Shown here: one piece after another, positions 24,026 through 33,614 of the stretch
How the letters are laid out: every line of letters begins with the position of its first letter
Position numbering within the stretch: position 1 is the stretch's first letter
Assembly (NCBI GenBank): GCA_033297075.1
Contig: MU858272.1
Span: 1-55,410, forward strand
Length of the DNA: 55,410 bases
Direction: 5' to 3'
From: Rhypophila decipiens
Lineage: Eukaryota > Ascomycota > Sordariomycetes > Sordariales > Naviculisporaceae
The notes under the pieces: model-generated
What the model was told of the DNA's origin: nothing
Databases searched by the model: none
The model's input: the letters and a program-made list of their open reading frames with translations, nothing else
Program-made: the position numbers and the translations under genes

Positions 24026-24096
24026 GGTCCTACCCGGAATCGAACCGGGGTCTCCGGAATCAGAATCCGAAATTATAACCGCTACACTATAGAACC
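24026..24096 (-). tRNA. tRNA-Gln (CTG), D-stem degenerate
   Basis: Read on the minus strand the cloverleaf has acceptor GGTTCTA/TAGGACC, anticodon loop TTCTGAT with anticodon CTG (complement of 24061-24063) and a perfect T-arm (CCCCGGTTCGATTCCGGG). The D-stem GTG faces TAA instead of CAC. This is compatible with C-to-T/G-to-A decay in the neighbouring AT-rich repeat and suggests a weak or dead copy. There is no intron. Confidence 0.75.
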
Positions 24097-24433
24097 GCCA
24101 AGTCCTTGCTTTTTGATGACTAAGCAAATGCCCAGAGTGTTTATGTAATCCCAAATGCTATGGGTGTGTTCCTTACAGCCAAATCATCATCTCTTCCTCG
24201 GCCCTCCGTGCAGAATGCAGCAGCCTGGGGTTGAGTTTACATCAGTTTTGTTAGAGGTCTATTATAAAAGTGTGGATAAAAGTTTCTCGGTCCATCTTTC
24301 AGTGCGTGGCGTTTGCAACTGGCCGCAAGGCCCGGAGTACATCTCGAATGATGAAGACCGGAGGGAAAGAAGGGCAGACGGGAACAAAATTTGGTGCAAA
24401 GGTCGATATCCTTTTCCTCCCATCACACAATTT
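24097..24433. other. Intergenic, nothing seen
   Basis: A 337 bp gap lies between the tRNA-Gln and the 3' end of the HET gene. It presumably holds the 3' untranslated region of the latter. Confidence 0.5.
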
Positions 24434-26686
24434 TCAGAACTTCAGTTTGCCATGGCATCCTATCAGCCTTGCCCTGAACTCTAACCACCGACGCTCCCGA
24501 TCATTCCCGGTATTTACGATATAGTTGCCAAAGGTTCCAATCCGGCTAAATGAGCCCTCCTCCTGCATCATCAACACCAATCCGCGGTAGAAAAAGGCCC
24601 TGTGCCCGCCAACTCCATCAAAGGCTTCCTCTGTCAGGATTTCGAGCAGTGTGACATCTTTCTCGTCCTTTCTTAACGTCGCATTATCCGATTCTCCGCG
24701 CCATGGATCCATCATGAATGTAAAATTGTATTCTGATATCTCGAGGTTCTGCAAGAGTCCATGAATCACACGTCCTTTGACTAACAAGTGTCCGGAAATG
24801 ACGGCACCATAGGGCGCCTTTGGCGTTTGTCGCTGAATGAAGCACGATATTACCTCGAAGTGCTGAAAGGCTCTCGTGCTCAGAGGGAAGGCAAGAGGGT
24901 TTGTAAAAGTTGCTGGCATTGGGGCTGATGCCCATGACCACGATGGGGCGATATAAGGTGCATTTGATCTGAATTCAGTGGCGTCTTGGGGTTTCGCGTC
25001 CCAAAGAAGCTCGAGCGGCAAGTATTTTGACCACCATAGTCCAGCAAGATACTTTGGTGCATCTGGACTCAGTGGGTTGTCTGAAACCCCATTGGAGAGA
25101 GCTTGAGCGACACCAGATATTGCGTTCAGTACGTCACCCCGGTCCGACAAGACCCGGCTCATGTACTGTTCGACAATTTGAAACCAGCAGCAGAGCGAGG
25201 ATTCAATCATTTCCTCATCTTGCCAAGGAGAATATGCATCCTTGATCTCAAATGGTGAAGCTAAAAGATCACGAGTCTGTTGTAATTCAGTTCCGTGTCT
25301 GTTTTCGACAGATACGCGCGGCAACGACAAAATCTCCTTGCGCAGATCCAAAAGTTGTGTACGCACATTGAGAATACTCCCTCCGGTTCCATAACGTGGT
25401 GTTGCGCACGAACCGTGATTCACGGTCAAACAGGACCATGAGGTTGACTGTGCCTCAATGACGACGAGCCTCCTAGACAGAAGTGTTTCTTGGAGCGTCC
25501 ACGCTCTTCTCTCGATTGGCTCGTCGGAATCTTCGGGCCGGTGGTTCTGGTCTCTAGACAAGAACAGAGTCAATCGACCTCGGTAGTTTGACAGTGAATT
25601 GAAGAAAGGAATTCCAAATTGGACCCAGCCAGTAGCCCGGGGAACCTGGCCTAATGGGCTGTTCAGGAATCCTTCATCGCAATCTTGGGCTGCGGCAACG
25701 CTCAGCGTAAATAGCGAGTTTCCATAGTACGAGGCCATTTTGGCGATTTCCCTGGCCACCTCGTCCGGGTCGTCTTGGACGATGCACAAGCTATCGACCC
25801 AAAGCAGATCGGCTCCCATCAGCCTGGTGAAGAGGATTGCGTCCTGAATTGTTCTGGGCAGCGTTGTTATTAGAATTGCAGATTCGTGTCTAGCCTTCGT
25901 GGCCATGGTGGTCTTTGTTTGTTGATCCCGGCCCCAAACATACGATAAGGTGACATACGGCCGGCGGTTGTCCGTATCCAGATGGGTGAGTTTGACATTC
26001 TCAGGAGAAGTTGAAGGATTGACGTCAAGGAATCGCGTTGGTCTGACATTTGATCTGCCTTGGGCATGGCACTGTGGGTGATTGTGGAAACAATGTACAA
26101 GCCGTTCTCTAACTTGAAGGAGGATCTGACGCGATGTGACAGGGCCAAAAAGCCCTCGGCCCAAGCTAGTTCCCGCCCGTTCCTCCTGCTCCCTGTAGAG
26201 ACCTTCAAGACCCGAGTAGATTCCCAAATGCCAGACCCGATCCTTGGTGTGGAAAGAGAATCTTGCGTGCTTTATATCCCCCGGCGTAATATTTTCAGGG
26301 GCACGATCAGGGACACCATCTCCAAAAGCTTGCCAGACGATAGTAAACCAATGATCATCTTCCTCAGGCGGCTCTTGCCCGCTGGATGGAGTGGTGAATC
26401 ATGCCGCATCACGATGATTGATGATCTCAATTTGTGATAGAAGCCAGACAAAGAGCACGCAATTCGACGTAGCGGCGAGACGTAATTTTCGATAGGGGTA
26501 GGGGATCCTCTGTCCCCATATCAAACTGTTCAACCCTGCCCCGTCGTTGGGGACAACGAGGTTCGATGTAATCGTGACAGATAGCGGTTCACAGAACTGG
26601 CATATATGAGTACTGGAGTCGTAGAGTGGACCACCCGGAATGGACCTCGGCCAGTATTCTAATAGGCAATCTTGGCGAGTGTCCAT
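24434..26686 (-). CDS. HET-domain (heterokaryon incompatibility) protein, interrupted by one in-frame TGA
   Basis: The protein belongs to the HET family, whose members trigger cell death when incompatible hyphae fuse. From the ATG at 26686 one frame runs to the stop at 24434 (751 codons), broken only by a TGA at 26401-26399 (codon 96). Upstream are Cys motifs typical of HET N-termini (HICQFCEPLS, AATSNCVLF). Directly after the TGA the same frame continues with PPEEDDHWFTIVWQ. The HET core follows from about residue 244: YVTLSYVWG, LPRTIQDAILFTRLMGADLLWVDSLCIVQDD and the SYYGNSLFTLSVAAA segment. An upstream ATG at 26986 would add a hydrophobic leader. The TGA may be a nonsense mutation (a CGA-to-TGA change of RIP type would suit) or be removed by an unrecognised intron: a 99 bp in-frame GTCTCG...CCATCCAG candidate exists but would delete the Cys motif. 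If translated from a later start, the HET core itself is intact. Confidence 0.8.
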
Positions 26687-27495
26687 GGCCGGCAACACGT
26701 CGAGGATGCTTTGATCGGATTCAGTGTCGGGTGGATTGTGAGAAGGGAATAGAATGACGTTGGGATGCAATATATAACCCCGATGTCCCCGCACATGTGC
26801 TCGGCCGAGGTAACGCAACCTGAACTTGCTAAAGGTCGTGGAACAGTTTGACCTATTAAAGATTACTAGAGGTCGAACACTTGCTCTCTTGATCACCTGC
26901 CGACGTAGTAGTGCCACCAGTGCTTCCGGTGGCAGCCAGGGAATTTGAACGATTAGTAACACAACCAGTAGTACTGGTATCACCATCTAATTATTGCGCT
27001 TCTGAGTGTTGCTTCATATATTATATATACCTCGGAATTCCACTTTATACGCCTTCAATAGAATAACCGTGTCCGTAGAGTGAACCATTTCTGGTATATG
27101 TTTTCATTTCACAACCCATTTCTTGAGCAACTTGAGTCTTGAGCTGCCTGTTTCCTGCCTCGGAGATAACCATTGGATCCCCGCTCCTCCCGTCTTTTTA
27201 TTGGCTGCCCGGATTGTCCTGTACGTTTTAGACAATCAGGGGTATCCCGGTTGCCTCTTCGTATCCATGAACCCAATGATGAGGACAACCCTGGTTGGCT
27301 CGGTGACGGATAAGCAGTTGAAGGATTGCCAAGTCTCCAGCAAATCTGTGGACACAACAACTGAATGTGATAATGATGGGACAGACGATCAATATCAGGC
27401 GGTTCCAACACCACCCGCCGTCTGAGTATTTCAGACTTTTCTTAAAACCAGCGGCTTCAAACATCTCCAACTCTTCCCGTAGCCTGTAGGCCAAC
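26687..27495. other. Intergenic between divergent genes
   Basis: This is the upstream region of the HET gene (minus) and the 379-residue gene (plus). A TATATTATATATAC run lies near 27018-27031. The open frame of the HET gene extends to an ATG at 26986 and may belong to it. Confidence 0.45.
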
Positions 27496-28635
27496 ATGCC
27501 TCCCAATCCATCCGCACTCAAATCATTCGAATGGTTCAGGTACAACAACAACTACCCCCGGTGCACCATGTTCATAAATCGGCTGCGATGGGACCCGTTC
27601 ACTTCGCCTGATATTGAAAAGTCGGTCGCTGTAATCGAGGATCCAACAGATGCCTACTCACCGCAAAGCGGCTACTCTCCCACCCATCCCATTGCAGATC
27701 AGCCAGCGACGGATCCGCCGGTGAGCTCGATGCGAGTCGTCACACACGATATCACGCTCTGGGACTACCATTGGTTGCAAAAACATCGAGAGCATCTCAA
27801 AGACCCCTCCAAGGTGCGGTGGGGGGACCACGACCGCGACGACTACAAACCTCGCGGTGGATGCGGCACCCGAAAACCTCGCGGTAAGGAAGTCATCATC
27901 GGATGCTGCAATCAAGATGCGCCACCAAACTACTACGACTCGCCCGATGGTGAGTTGAATGGCGAGATCTGGGCAACGAACCGCCCCTACGTCACAGTGA
28001 ACGACTACATCACCGGCGTAAACAATTACATCCAGACCCACCGGGCCCAGATCCTCGCCGCCAAAGGTGAAGCCGATCACCTCGATGGCCCTTTCCCTGT
28101 GGGACCGACGCGACGCCTCTACCTTTGGCCAGCGGGCGGTCTGGATTACCTGAGTTTCTTTGAAGAAAATGAGTTCTACCGCGCCAATGACCTGGATTGG
28201 GAGAGCTTGGCCGATGTCTGTCGATCCGAGGTTGAAAAGATCACCATCAACTACCTGTACAACACCTTTCCGCCGGAATTACCTACTAGAACGTATCACA
28301 CCGCCACATACACACGCCGGAAGGATCAGTGGTCAGAGCCCACGACTAGAGTTGAGGTTTCTTGGGGGGCCGCTATCAAAGGAAGCTCGAGGAAGGCTAT
28401 GGACATGCATGTCTTCGAGTTCATTTTCGGACCGCCAAAACCGGAACCTGAACGGGTGTCCGCTCAGACCATCATAAACCTGTTAAGAAGCCGCTTTCCA
28501 ATGCCTCCTAGTCCGCGGATGTATGCGTATACTCGCGATTACTCTCTCACACGGGAGGCCTGGGTAGCCAGATTCGGAGACGGGGTGACCTGTCCTGCTT
28601 GGAGGCTTGACTTGTTGAGAGGGATAGGAGGATAA
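27496..28635 (+). CDS. Hypothetical protein (379 residues), single exon
   Basis: An uninterrupted frame runs from ATG 27496 (context CAACATG) to a stop at 28635. The product is hydrophilic and Tyr/Trp/Pro-rich, with no signal peptide or membrane span. A stretch of Arg/Asp/Gly around residues 105-130 (DDYKPRGGCGTRKPRGKE) is followed by a well-structured C-terminal half (ITGVNNYIQTHRAQILAAKG, then FGPPKPEPERVSAQTIINLL). Codon use and length leave little doubt that it is a gene, but I do not recognise the family. It lies between a HET gene and a secreted flavoprotein, and is convergent with the latter. Confidence 0.7.
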   Translation: MPPNPSALKSFEWFRYNNNYPRCTMFINRLRWDPFTSPDIEKSVAVIEDPTDAYSPQSGYSPTHPIADQPATDPPVSSMRVVTHDITLWDYHWLQKHREHLKDPSKVRWGDHDRDDYKPRGGCGTRKPRGKEVIIGCCNQDAPPNYYDSPDGELNGEIWATNRPYVTVNDYITGVNNYIQTHRAQILAAKGEADHLDGPFPVGPTRRLYLWPAGGLDYLSFFEENEFYRANDLDWESLADVCRSEVEKITINYLYNTFPPELPTRTYHTATYTRRKDQWSEPTTRVEVSWGAAIKGSSRKAMDMHVFEFIFGPPKPEPERVSAQTIINLLRSRFPMPPSPRMYAYTRDYSLTREAWVARFGDGVTCPAWRLDLLRGIGG

Positions 28636-28982
28636 GCACTTGATCGGTGTAATCGAAGAAGGTACGGATTATTTTAGATATCCGCCAGACCTTGGCTGAA
28701 CCAAAAATAAAAACAGTTTGGTAGTGAACAAAATGGCCGATGTCAACATCTGGGTATTATTGGGCAATCATATCTATAAATTTACATCGTTGATTCGCTG
28801 CTACCGCTGTGATTATGGATCAAAATCTCCAGCATGAAGAATATCATCCTCTCGGCTCCTGCCATTCATCATTCTCCAAATCAAACGAGGGTCGAGCTTC
28901 TGGAACCTTGTGCCTTTCTTGACAAACTTGGAGCCCAAGAGTCTTGTGACCTCCCAGACAGAGTCTTCCTGCGACAGCTTTT
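28636..28982. other. Intergenic between convergent 3' ends
   Basis: About 350 bp presumably contain both 3' untranslated regions. No gene or repeat was seen. Confidence 0.5.
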
Positions 28983-28989
28983 CTACATC

Positions 28990-30215
28990 TCATATATCTG
29001 GTTAGCAATCTTTCTTTGCCCATCCCACAAATCATCCATACAACTTGGAAACTTACGATGCAAGAAAACAGCAGCCCTCTTCCCGCTATACATAGCATGC
29101 GGCACATTAGTCGAGTTATCCGAGTTTGCATCGCCAGCGGCATAGATCCCGTCGATATTCGTCCGCATGTTTTGGTCCACGCCCAGACGACCAGGGCTGT
29201 ACATGTACACGCCTGTCTCTTCACCGAGGCTGCTCCGCTGTTTGCTCGGGAAGCTAGTGAAAAACACCCCTCTTTGATGGATTTCTCGAACATCATTCCC
29301 ATCGGTCTTGTTTGCGAGCTCAATATCAAAAAGATCAAATTCCGCTGTACTCGGTAAAGATGGATCATGGACCCCTTCAGAGCCGTCTTTGACCCGTTTG
29401 ATGGAGATAATCGTACGGTTCTCAATCTTGACGTTGTGCTCCGCCAGATACTTCTCCCACCCGGGAAATGCAGCGTCATTTAGGGCGCGGTATTCGGGTG
29501 TGTCTGTGCCGTTGACATAGGCTATGACATCGGAGTTGAGGGTTATGATTTCTCGAAAGGCACCGACTGCGTCGTTGAGGTCGCATAGCAAGCCCATTGG
29601 TTGGTCGGCGTGTTCGTGCCCGTCGCACCAGGGACACCAGTAGATGCCTTTTGCCCAGTTTTCGGCGAGTCCCGGGGTTGAAGGGATGACGTCGATTAGG
29701 CCTGTTGCGAGGATTACTTTTCTTGTTGTGAGTTGTTTCGTGGTAGGGCCTACAGTGGTGTTCAGATCGGCGGTCACGGTGAAGAAGGAGGTGCCCGGGC
29801 TCACGGGGTTCCGGCCGGGTGTGATTTTTGTGACGGTGCCGTTGGTGAATGAGACAGTTTTGTAAGTAGTTATTTGACCTCTGGCGCTATGTCGGAAATA
29901 CGCTGGTGTGACGCCTGTGATGAGGTTAGTTCCGCAGCTTTGGTAACTGAGAGAGGTAAAGCTGGCAATACCATCGTGTCCCAAAACATCATGCATGTTT
30001 CTGGTAAGGCCATTTCGATACTCGCCAGAGTCGATTAGGAGAGCCTTTCGTCGGACGCGCGCAAGGCCGCTCAGCGCGGCAAGACCAGCTGGGCCTCCGC
30101 CAACAATGATTGTATCATAGTCAATTCTGGGCGGGAGTCGTTTGTTCGGGATGGCCACGGGGCTGACCAATGACGCCAGGTTTACGAGGATGAGTAGTGC
30201 GATAGACAAGTACAT
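28990..30215 (-). CDS. Secreted thioredoxin reductase-like FAD disulfide oxidoreductase
   Basis: This is a class II pyridine-nucleotide-disulfide oxidoreductase related to thioredoxin reductases and to the GliT group of fungal dithiol oxidases. The start is the ATG at 30215 (MYLSIALLILVNLASLVSP), which gives a signal peptide. The in-frame codon further upstream at 30242 is TTG. The FAD fingerprint TIIVGGGPAGL lies around residues 35-45, the redox CxxC (WCPWCDGHEH) around 193-200, and the second flavin motif (GIYAAGDANSD) near the end. Six N-glycosylation sequons (NGT, NTT, NGT, NRT, NKT, NST) fit passage through the secretory path. A 59 bp intron (29056-28998; donor GTAAGT, branch TTGCTAAC) puts the stop at 28990 and gives 388 residues. 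Unspliced, the frame ends at 28983. No gliotoxin-type cluster genes lie nearby, so the substrate is unknown. Confidence 0.85.
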
Positions 30216-31157
30216 GATGATGAGTGTTCTACTGTAGGTCAACTTTGAAATGGTGAACGTAGGATGAGTATCAAATTCAGGTTAAGAGTGATATACTGCC
30301 GTGCAGCTCATTGTCGAACCAGAGGTCCGGAGTAGGGCCGATTTCAGCATCCGTGGTTGCCGGATGCGGAAATGTTGATGCAATCGACGACGCGGGTACA
30401 AGATGTGAAGACAAACACAACAAGTCTAAAAAGGAGAAAAATGAGAGAAATATGGTGACGTGGCTATTGACCAGGCAGCAAGATTTGGCCCACCGGCTAG
30501 GTTACCGCCACGACTTGAGCACCCTACGTCGCTCAGTACAAGTCCAGGAGATTTGCTTTCGTGATAGCGATTAAAGTAGGAGACGGGAGTTGACAGCCTG
30601 GATTCAGTTTTCTGATCGGCAATTATGTGCCGGAATGCCGCATTCCCTCCGAACACTCCAACTTTGTTAATTGTTGAAAATACATGTATTTCGACAACAA
30701 AAACCTCAATAACGGGATGTCATATGGAAGGTTCCAAAAACGGGGAACTTGCCATCTGAAGCTCAAGGTTAAGATCCTAATTAGTTCAACTTACAACCAA
30801 CAGGTATGGCAGCTAGCTTATATGAGTCCGTCTCATTGGACACCGTGCCAAGTCGATGAAGTTGCTCAAGATCACACGTCAGCCTGAAATCTGGAAACAT
30901 GATATGTACGTGTACATGGGTTAGGGTTCCGGCACATGTCACGACTCGTGTATGCTCGTGGCACTGCTAACTCCAGTCTGGCAAATCAGAGTTCCAGGAT
31001 GGATACCTTTCAACCCACAACGTCCCCATCACACAACAGGCACAAAAATGAATTAAACCTTGAACAAACGCTTTCCGCCCATCCACCCATCCACTAAACC
31101 CACAGCTCCACTGACCTTTTATTCCATGCCGGCCGAGTCATCCCCAAGCAACAACCA
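30216..31157. other. Intergenic, no supported gene
   Basis: This is the upstream region of the flavoprotein gene and the flank of the tRNA genes. Nothing coding is recognisable. Confidence 0.5.
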
Positions 31158-31278
31158 GGCAAGATGGCCGAGCGGTCTAAGGCGCCACGTTAAGGTATCA
31201 CCTTGATTAACATTCGCATCTCTTCGAGATAAGGATTCCGTGGTCCGAAAGGGCGTGGGTTCGAATCCCACTCTTGTC
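31158..31278 (+). tRNA. tRNA-Leu (AAG) with intron
   Basis: The acceptor stem is GGCAAGA/TCTTGTC, the D-arm has the class II form GGCCGAGCGGTCTAAGGC, and the anticodon stem is CCACG/CGTGG. Anticodon AAG lies at 31192-31194, followed by an intron of roughly 38-40 bp. A long variable arm (TCCGAAAGGGC) and T-arm GTGGGTTCGAATCCCAC complete a class II leucine tRNA. Confidence 0.9.
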
Positions 31279-31427
31279 ATTATCCAGATCTGAGCATATC
31301 ATGCCGTGAAAAAGATCTCATCTTTTGCTTAACTCGAGGTTAACCTCGACTTTTAGTCTTTACACATCCCAGCAAGTCAATCACTACAAGATGCACACAT
31401 CACGTGCAGCTTACCAAATCAGGACAA

Positions 31428-31534
31428 GGCAAAGTGGCCGAGTGGTTAAGGCGTTGTGTTTAGGTCTTTGTCCCCGCAAGGGGGTATGACTTTCCGCAAT
31501 CCGAAAGGGCGCGAGTTCGAATCTCGTCTTTGTC
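31428..31534 (+). tRNA. tRNA-Leu (TAG) with intron
   Basis: This has the same class II layout as the tRNA 150 bp upstream. The acceptor is GGCAAAG/CTTTGTC, the anticodon stem TTGTG/CGCAA, and anticodon TAG lies at 31461-31463. An intron of about 26 bp includes a CCCCGCAAGGGGG hairpin. The variable arm is TCCGAAAGGGC and the T-arm GCGAGTTCGAATCTCGT. The two leucine tRNAs form a same-strand pair with different anticodons. Confidence 0.9.
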
Positions 31535-32269
31535 AACGCTTATCTTTTGTTGTTTTATTCTATTTCATTTTTACAACTTGCCAAAGCGAGATTTGCAGCA
31601 TTTGCTTTCCTGTTTTCCCCTCAAGATTTTTTTCGTCTTTTACATTATTAGAAGTAAAATTCCACCCATAATCTAATGTTGTTTCACTTCCTGCTCTTCA
31701 ACGACTGACAAATATGCATGACCCAGGATCGCATCTTTAAAATCTAACATGTAATCCGAGATCCCACTTTTCCGTTTTATTAAGCAAGGATAGTGAAATG
31801 CGACCATGGCAGGAGGTTTGATTATTCCCATCTTGGATTGTCCGCAATCTAATCACAAAAACTGCTATGCGGTTATGTCACCTGCGTCATCCTTCCTTGA
31901 TCGCGACCCAGATATCTTCCGAGGAGACCTATCAGCATAGCTGCTGTAGGGATCTTCGTTACTTTGTCATAAGCCGGACTGGTCAAGCGACCGACCAGAT
32001 TATGCACGCATCCTCGAGGATGGAACAATGCTGACAAGTCCGGACACATTTGGAGTCGAGCTCACAGTTTGTGTCCGTCCGACCTGTACCTTATGGAGTA
32101 CTTATTCTCTCTTCCCCCAGTTTCATTCAGTTCCCGCGCGGCAAGTCTTTCATCTTTGACGTCGCCCATTTCATAGTGAGCCGTAAGCCGTGTGTACCGC
32201 GTTGTTCTTCCTTCTGCACCACCCTCTGCAAGACCGTTTCCTCGACGATTGAGACTTGACAATCCCGAA
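31535..32269. other. Intergenic, upstream region of the GST gene
   Basis: No gene was seen. Open frames entering from 32192 lack an ATG before 32270 that fits the family, so this is tRNA flank plus promoter and leader. Confidence 0.5.
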
Positions 32270-33287
32270 ATGACAACACCGCCTCCCGAAAAGAGTCCCA
32301 AGCCGGGCGTAAACATTTATGGCGGTGCAGTAGTCAATCCGTACAAGCTTACCATTCTTGTGGAAGAACTAGGGTAGGTTTTGTTCAACTTTTCAGATGT
32401 CCATATGACACAGCCAAATTTAACCAGGCAACGATACGATATTGACACTCTGTGACAACCCAAACAGCATCCCATACAACTACATATCCGTAGACTTTGC
32501 CCAAAACGAGCACAAATCCGCGTGGTTCAAAGCGATCAACCCCAACGGCCGAATCCCCGCCATGGTGCATGTCAAGGACGACGGGACCACCATCAACCTC
32601 TTCGAGTCAGGCGCGTGCATGCTCTACCTCGTCGCGGAATTCGACTCCTCTCACAAAGTTTCTTACCCATACGCAAGTCCCGAGTACTGGACTCAAGTCT
32701 CCTGGCTGTCATGGCAAATCGCAGGCTACGGACCGATGATGGGCCAGTCGTGCCATTTTGCTCGGTATTTTCCTCTCGCTTCCCCCGCCGAGGGCGAAAA
32801 AGGCAAATCCGGCGATGATGGGAAATTCTCCAAAGAAGCAATGGAATACGGCACATGGCGCTACGCAGCTGAAGCTCGTCGGTTGAACTCCGTTCTAGAG
32901 GAACAACTTTCTACCCCCGGTCAAAAGTACATCGTCCCCGGGGAAAAGCCAACCATAGCCGACATGGCAGTATTCATATACGCCTACAGCGCAGCCTGGT
33001 GCGGCGTGGATATCAACGACTTTCCCAACGTCAAGGCCTGGATTGGTAGACTGCTAGAGAGGCCGGGGTTCAAGAAGGGGTTGCAAGTCCCGTCGCCGTA
33101 CAGTTACTCCGATTCTCAGGTGTTGGACCCGGGTATGACGGAAGCCCATGGGACGGGGCGGAAGTTTGGCACTCTGTATATCAAGATGTGTTCGGAGGAA
33201 TGGGCGGCCCAGGGGCAGGTGCCTGCTTTGCCGTCTGATGTTATACATCTGGGGGAGCATTGGCCAAGCGAAGTGATTCTCTACTAG
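32270..33287 (+). CDS. Glutathione S-transferase, Ure2-like
   Basis: This is a cytosolic GST that conjugates or reduces substrates with glutathione, probably in detoxification. Exons 32270-32373 and 32468-33287 give 307 residues. The intron (donor GTAGGT, acceptor CAAACAG) joins EELG to IPYNYISVDF. The N-terminal thioredoxin fold reads INIYGGAVVNPYKLTILVEEL-like strand and helix (residues 16-36) and then NPNGRIPAMV with the cis-proline and the glutathione-binding ESGA motif (NLFESGACMLYL). The C-terminal helical domain includes QVSWLSWQIAGYGPMMGQ and KPTIADMAVFIYAYSAAW, which match fungal Ure2p/GstA-type enzymes. The C-terminal tail is longer than in minimal GSTs. There is no evidence here for nitrogen-regulation or prion function. 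Confidence 0.88.
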
Positions 33288-33523
33288 TTGCGCATCCCAT
33301 GATCTTCTGAATCTCTCTTTCCTGAGCGATAAGAATGATCACGAGAGAACCCACCTAAGTTCCAGTGATGACTTTTCAGGGGCGGCAGAGATATAGATGC
33401 GAATAAATGATGGTGTTCTTGATATAACTTTTTGTTCAAATGACTGGAGAAAGAAAATGAGATAGATCTTAAGGAAGAGGTTTGGAAATGACAAAAAGCC
33501 AAAAAGCCAAAAAGAATGCTTTC

Positions 33524-33614
33524 TCTCCCGCCGGGAATTGAACCCGGGTCTCGAGCGAATCGGAACCAGGGGCTGGATGACAAGCTCACATACTGACCAC
33601 TATACTACGGAAGA
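33524..33614 (-). tRNA. tRNA-Asp (GTC) with intron
   Basis: On the minus strand the acceptor is TCTTCCG/CGGGAGA, the D-arm TAGTATAGTGGTCAGTA, and the anticodon stem TGAGC/GCTCG. Anticodon GTC is the complement of 33579-33581, followed by an intron of about 20 bp. The T-arm is ACCCGGGTTCAATTCCCGG. It lies just after the GST gene, in convergent orientation. Confidence 0.9.

Noticed and set aside
26399..26986. Separate 195-residue gene upstream of the HET gene
   Set aside because: It is in the same frame as the HET gene and ends at the single TGA, so it is better read as the HET N-terminus.
28983..28989. Unspliced C-terminus of the flavoprotein
   Set aside because: A strong GTAAGT donor and TTGCTAAC branch with a CAG acceptor support splicing to a stop at 28990, though the difference is only a short tail.
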